NCBI RefSeq assembly: GCF_963675165.1
Contig: NC_087383.1
Location: 3,564,979 to 3,628,978, forward strand
DNA length: 64,000 nucleotides
Reading direction: 5' to 3'
Source: Halichondria panicea
Taxonomy: Eukaryota > Porifera > Demospongiae > Suberitida > Halichondriidae
This document shows positions 61,640 through 64,000 of this stretch, in pieces (the first letter of the stretch is position 1; every line of letters begins with the position of its first letter). Under the pieces are notes generated by a model. The model had not been told where the DNA came from, did not search any database, and worked only from the letters and a program-made list of their open reading frames with translations. Position numbers and translations under genes: made by a program.

Positions 61640-62690
61640 TTTACTTGTTGTGTGTGCTCATGTGTGCGGGTATGTGTCTTAACAGATCAGGGCCTGCAAA
61701 ACAGAAGGTATTGTATCATACATAGATATATAATTATCATACATAGACAAATCTGACAGTGGACTAAGCAATGTATGGCCAAGACAAGATCTTCATCACA
61801 CCTGTACACCAAAGTATCACTGTTCTTTCTTCACATTTCTTGGTACTTGTGAGATAAATATGGTAAGGAGTGTCACAGCAAAGACCTAATAATAGTTATT
61901 ATAAATTATACATCATGGGGTAATCATCCTTACCTGTAGTACAGGTGACTTTAGAGCTCTGGTTTTTTAGAGTTACAACACAAGCCTTGTTTCCTATACA
62001 GAAAAATGTGCACTAAAAGTCGATCAGGAGAAGTATTAAAAAAATTCTTTGGGTGCTCATGCATGAAAAATTCGTTAGATAATGAGCTGCTCTCTGCACA
62101 ACTTGCCATAACGTTTGTGAACCAGAAACTGCTCACTAGCAGCCGTGACATGTTGTACCATGTATAATACTGAGTGTATGTTGTGACAAGGCAAGAGATG
62201 TTGGAAATGCGCGCGCTATATTCTAGCTTGCCCGTTGCTATGTATATCACTATGTAGCCGGCCCTCAGGTATCATGCACTGTCACCCATACAAGCCTTGT
62301 GATTAGTATAACATAGATAGTAGTGTTACAGTGCAGATGCACAACTCATTTCATCACCTCACGATAGCTGCATGCAAACCTGGAAGGTGTCTTTAAGTTA
62401 GTTACCCGCCAGCCCTTTTCGACTTATTTGGCCTTGGTAGATTATCGGCTAGCATTTTGAGCACAATAGGCAATTCTTTGGTTGAGAAATAATTATCCTG
62501 GCATATAATTATAGGGAAACTTTATGGGCCTTTAGAAACACGTACAGGTCAGTATTAATACAGAGTCAATATTATAAAGGCATTACAGGTATTTTGGTGG
62601 ATAATTTAATATCGCAATCCTTGCTAGAATATCTTACAAGACATCGACAATACTTCTGTAACTATAATGCTCGTGTTACAGTACCAGTTT
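61640..62690. other. Upstream region of the sulfotransferase gene
   Basis: No gene seen. Ordinary AT-rich DNA; the promoter of the sulfotransferase gene should lie near 61640-61900. Confidence 0.4.
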
Positions 62691-62691
62691 T

Positions 62692-62802
62692 GAGTTGAGC
62701 CTCTTCAGTGTAAATCCGGCTCTTTCTAGAGTATAATTATTGGACAAACCAATAGCAGGGGCATCAGTTCTTCCAACGGCGGGCATACTCTCAAGAGACC
62801 TG
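62692..62802 (-). pseudogene. Orphan copy of an MTO1 exon, interrupted
   Basis: It matches the MTO1 exon at 47630-47734: CCAGTTTTGAG, GAGCCTCTTCAGTGTAAATC, GCTCTTTCTAGAGT, CCAATAGCAGGGGCATCA, GGCGGGCATACTCTC. An insertion containing ATAATTAT splits the middle and there are substitutions. It lies upstream of both MTO1 and the sulfotransferase gene, more than 4 kb from the MTO1 start, so it is not part of the functional transcript. Confidence 0.8.
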
Positions 62803-64000
62803 CAGAAGTGAAAAGCAGTGGAACACATGCATACAAATGTCTATAACGGCTTTGGATTTAATAGTACATTTGTGGCCACCACACCCACATACTCTGGATT
62901 TATGAGTTCTTGCCTTTTGATCTCTGAAATCAAAGGAAATGCAGTGCCAACATATGGCATATTGCATGCACTGGGGAAAAGTGACCTTTTGAGACCTGAC
63001 GCCATGCATACGGACACTTGGCCAAAACGCATAATTTTATACTTGCATAATAATTATTTCTCTAGCACTACGTACGGTATTACAATTTTTCAGTTCCATC
63101 TAAACTGACCGTAACAAGTACCATGCATACGTCTGACAAGATGTCTATATATGACAGGTTTTCAATTGTATATACTTTTGTTCAAACGAGCTTCCAGTAT
63201 AGAGGGTTGCCTATTATTATATTTTGCAATGGCTTTCTTAACTGCTTCTCCATACCTATAATACCACAATTTGAAAACAGAATCCAGCTCAAGAGGAAGT
63301 AATCCCATATAATGTTGAATTTCATATTGAGTTCTAGGAATAGTTTATACCAGCCCTAAAATTCTATTTTGTAGGTTTTGCTATGGTGGTATTGCAATAA
63401 TGCATGGTCTATAATTAAGTTATGCATTTCATGTCGGTGGTCCAGTGGACTCGGTCCAGTGGTCCGATCACAGCAGTGGACCCGGTCCGGTGGCCCAGTG
63501 GACTTGGTCCGGTGGTCGTGTTCAATTTATTTTGTGAATATGCTATCGGTGATAAGCATTTTAAGGATATATAATTGGGTACAGAGTTTAGCACTTAGCA
63601 GACACAATGACTATACCGTATGTATAGCGTTAGAACGTGCGCAATAATTATTAGCAGCTTTCGTGTCACGTATATTAACTTTGTATTGCCATAGTAAAGG
63701 GGGATGGGATTGCATGGAAACGCATCACGTGCACCAATGTTTTCAACAGAGACTGGACGGTAACAATCCTACTTATGATTTTCATTGTTAGTCAAAAGGT
63801 CATTTGAGCTATATTTTTGGACTTCAAGTCATTTTTTTAGCGTTCAAGCCAATCAAGTGAGCTGTTTGGGTACATAAAACATAAGCTTTCCAATGGTAGT
63901 GGTACCATAGAGTTTGGATGGTGTATTGTACCCCAAACAGTGTTTTTCAACCTTGAAAGTTAGAGTGAGTTGTTTGCAGAAGCTCTATTGCTCAATAAAA
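62803..64000. other. Terminal stretch without a recognisable gene
   Basis: No exon can be supported. A GGTCC-rich imperfect repeat lies at 63434-63520. The last 300 bases look like single-copy non-coding sequence, though an exon continuing beyond the edge cannot be excluded. Confidence 0.4.
63434..63520. repeat. GGTCCAGTGG imperfect tandem repeat
   Basis: GGTCCAGTGGACTCGGTCCA, GTGGACCCGGTCCGGTGG and CAGTGGACTTGGTCCGGTGG repeat a motif of about 18 bases four to five times. This is a local GC island in AT-rich DNA. Confidence 0.75.

Overview
This window is animal nuclear DNA: AT-rich, with genes split by short introns that have GT/AG borders, and intergenic and intronic space full of small non-autonomous DNA transposons. 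A sponge (Porifera, probably a demosponge) fits best. The reasons are a DEATH-NACHT-LRR receptor, a small Ig-like/FN3/sushi membrane receptor, a single-exon beta-helix plus multi-membrane-span protein, and very compact divergent gene pairs. This assignment is inference; no species marker is present.

Layout. 0.4-1 kb: minus-strand exons resembling the N-terminus of PARP6/PARP8, cut by the window edge. 3-5.4 kb: a secreted Cys-rich gene whose 5' part and upstream DNA are tandemly duplicated. 6-16 kb: two decayed MACPF-like gene copies flank an intact 1183-residue membrane protein on the other strand. 16.3-21 kb: a selenocysteine-containing selenophosphate synthetase (in-frame TGA plus a readable SECIS) lies head-to-head with cytochrome c oxidase subunit 5A. 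23-32 kb: a receptor tyrosine phosphatase with a short mucin-like ectodomain lies head-to-head with the Sm protein SNRPB. 33-35.3 kb: a small Ig-like/FN3/sushi receptor with two frame breaks. 37-40 kb: a DEATH-NACHT-LRR gene. 41-58 kb: the mitochondrial tRNA-modification gene MTO1 on the minus strand. 58.7-61.6 kb: a Golgi-type carbohydrate sulfotransferase carrying an Ig-like domain.

The most unusual part lies inside a 9.0 kb MTO1 intron (47735-56737). There, on the opposite strand, sit a J-domain exon and an uninterrupted reading frame of about 1600 codons. The long protein has a FYVE-like zinc finger near the N-terminus, a large conserved-looking middle of unknown function, a tandem QTQSG-type basic linker and a C-terminal GIY-YIG nuclease-like domain. 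The J-domain exon splices in phase to a short exon that runs straight into the long frame, apart from a one-base frame offset. The locus may therefore encode one J-FYVE-unknown-GIY-YIG protein.

Housekeeping genes (SEPHS, COX5A, SNRPB, MTO1) look intact. The receptor, MACPF-like and Cys-rich genes show frame breaks or duplications, as expected of fast-evolving accessory families. At least eight families of small inverted-repeat elements are recognisable, several with perfect terminal repeats and target-site duplications. No rRNA, CRISPR array or convincing tRNA was seen by eye.
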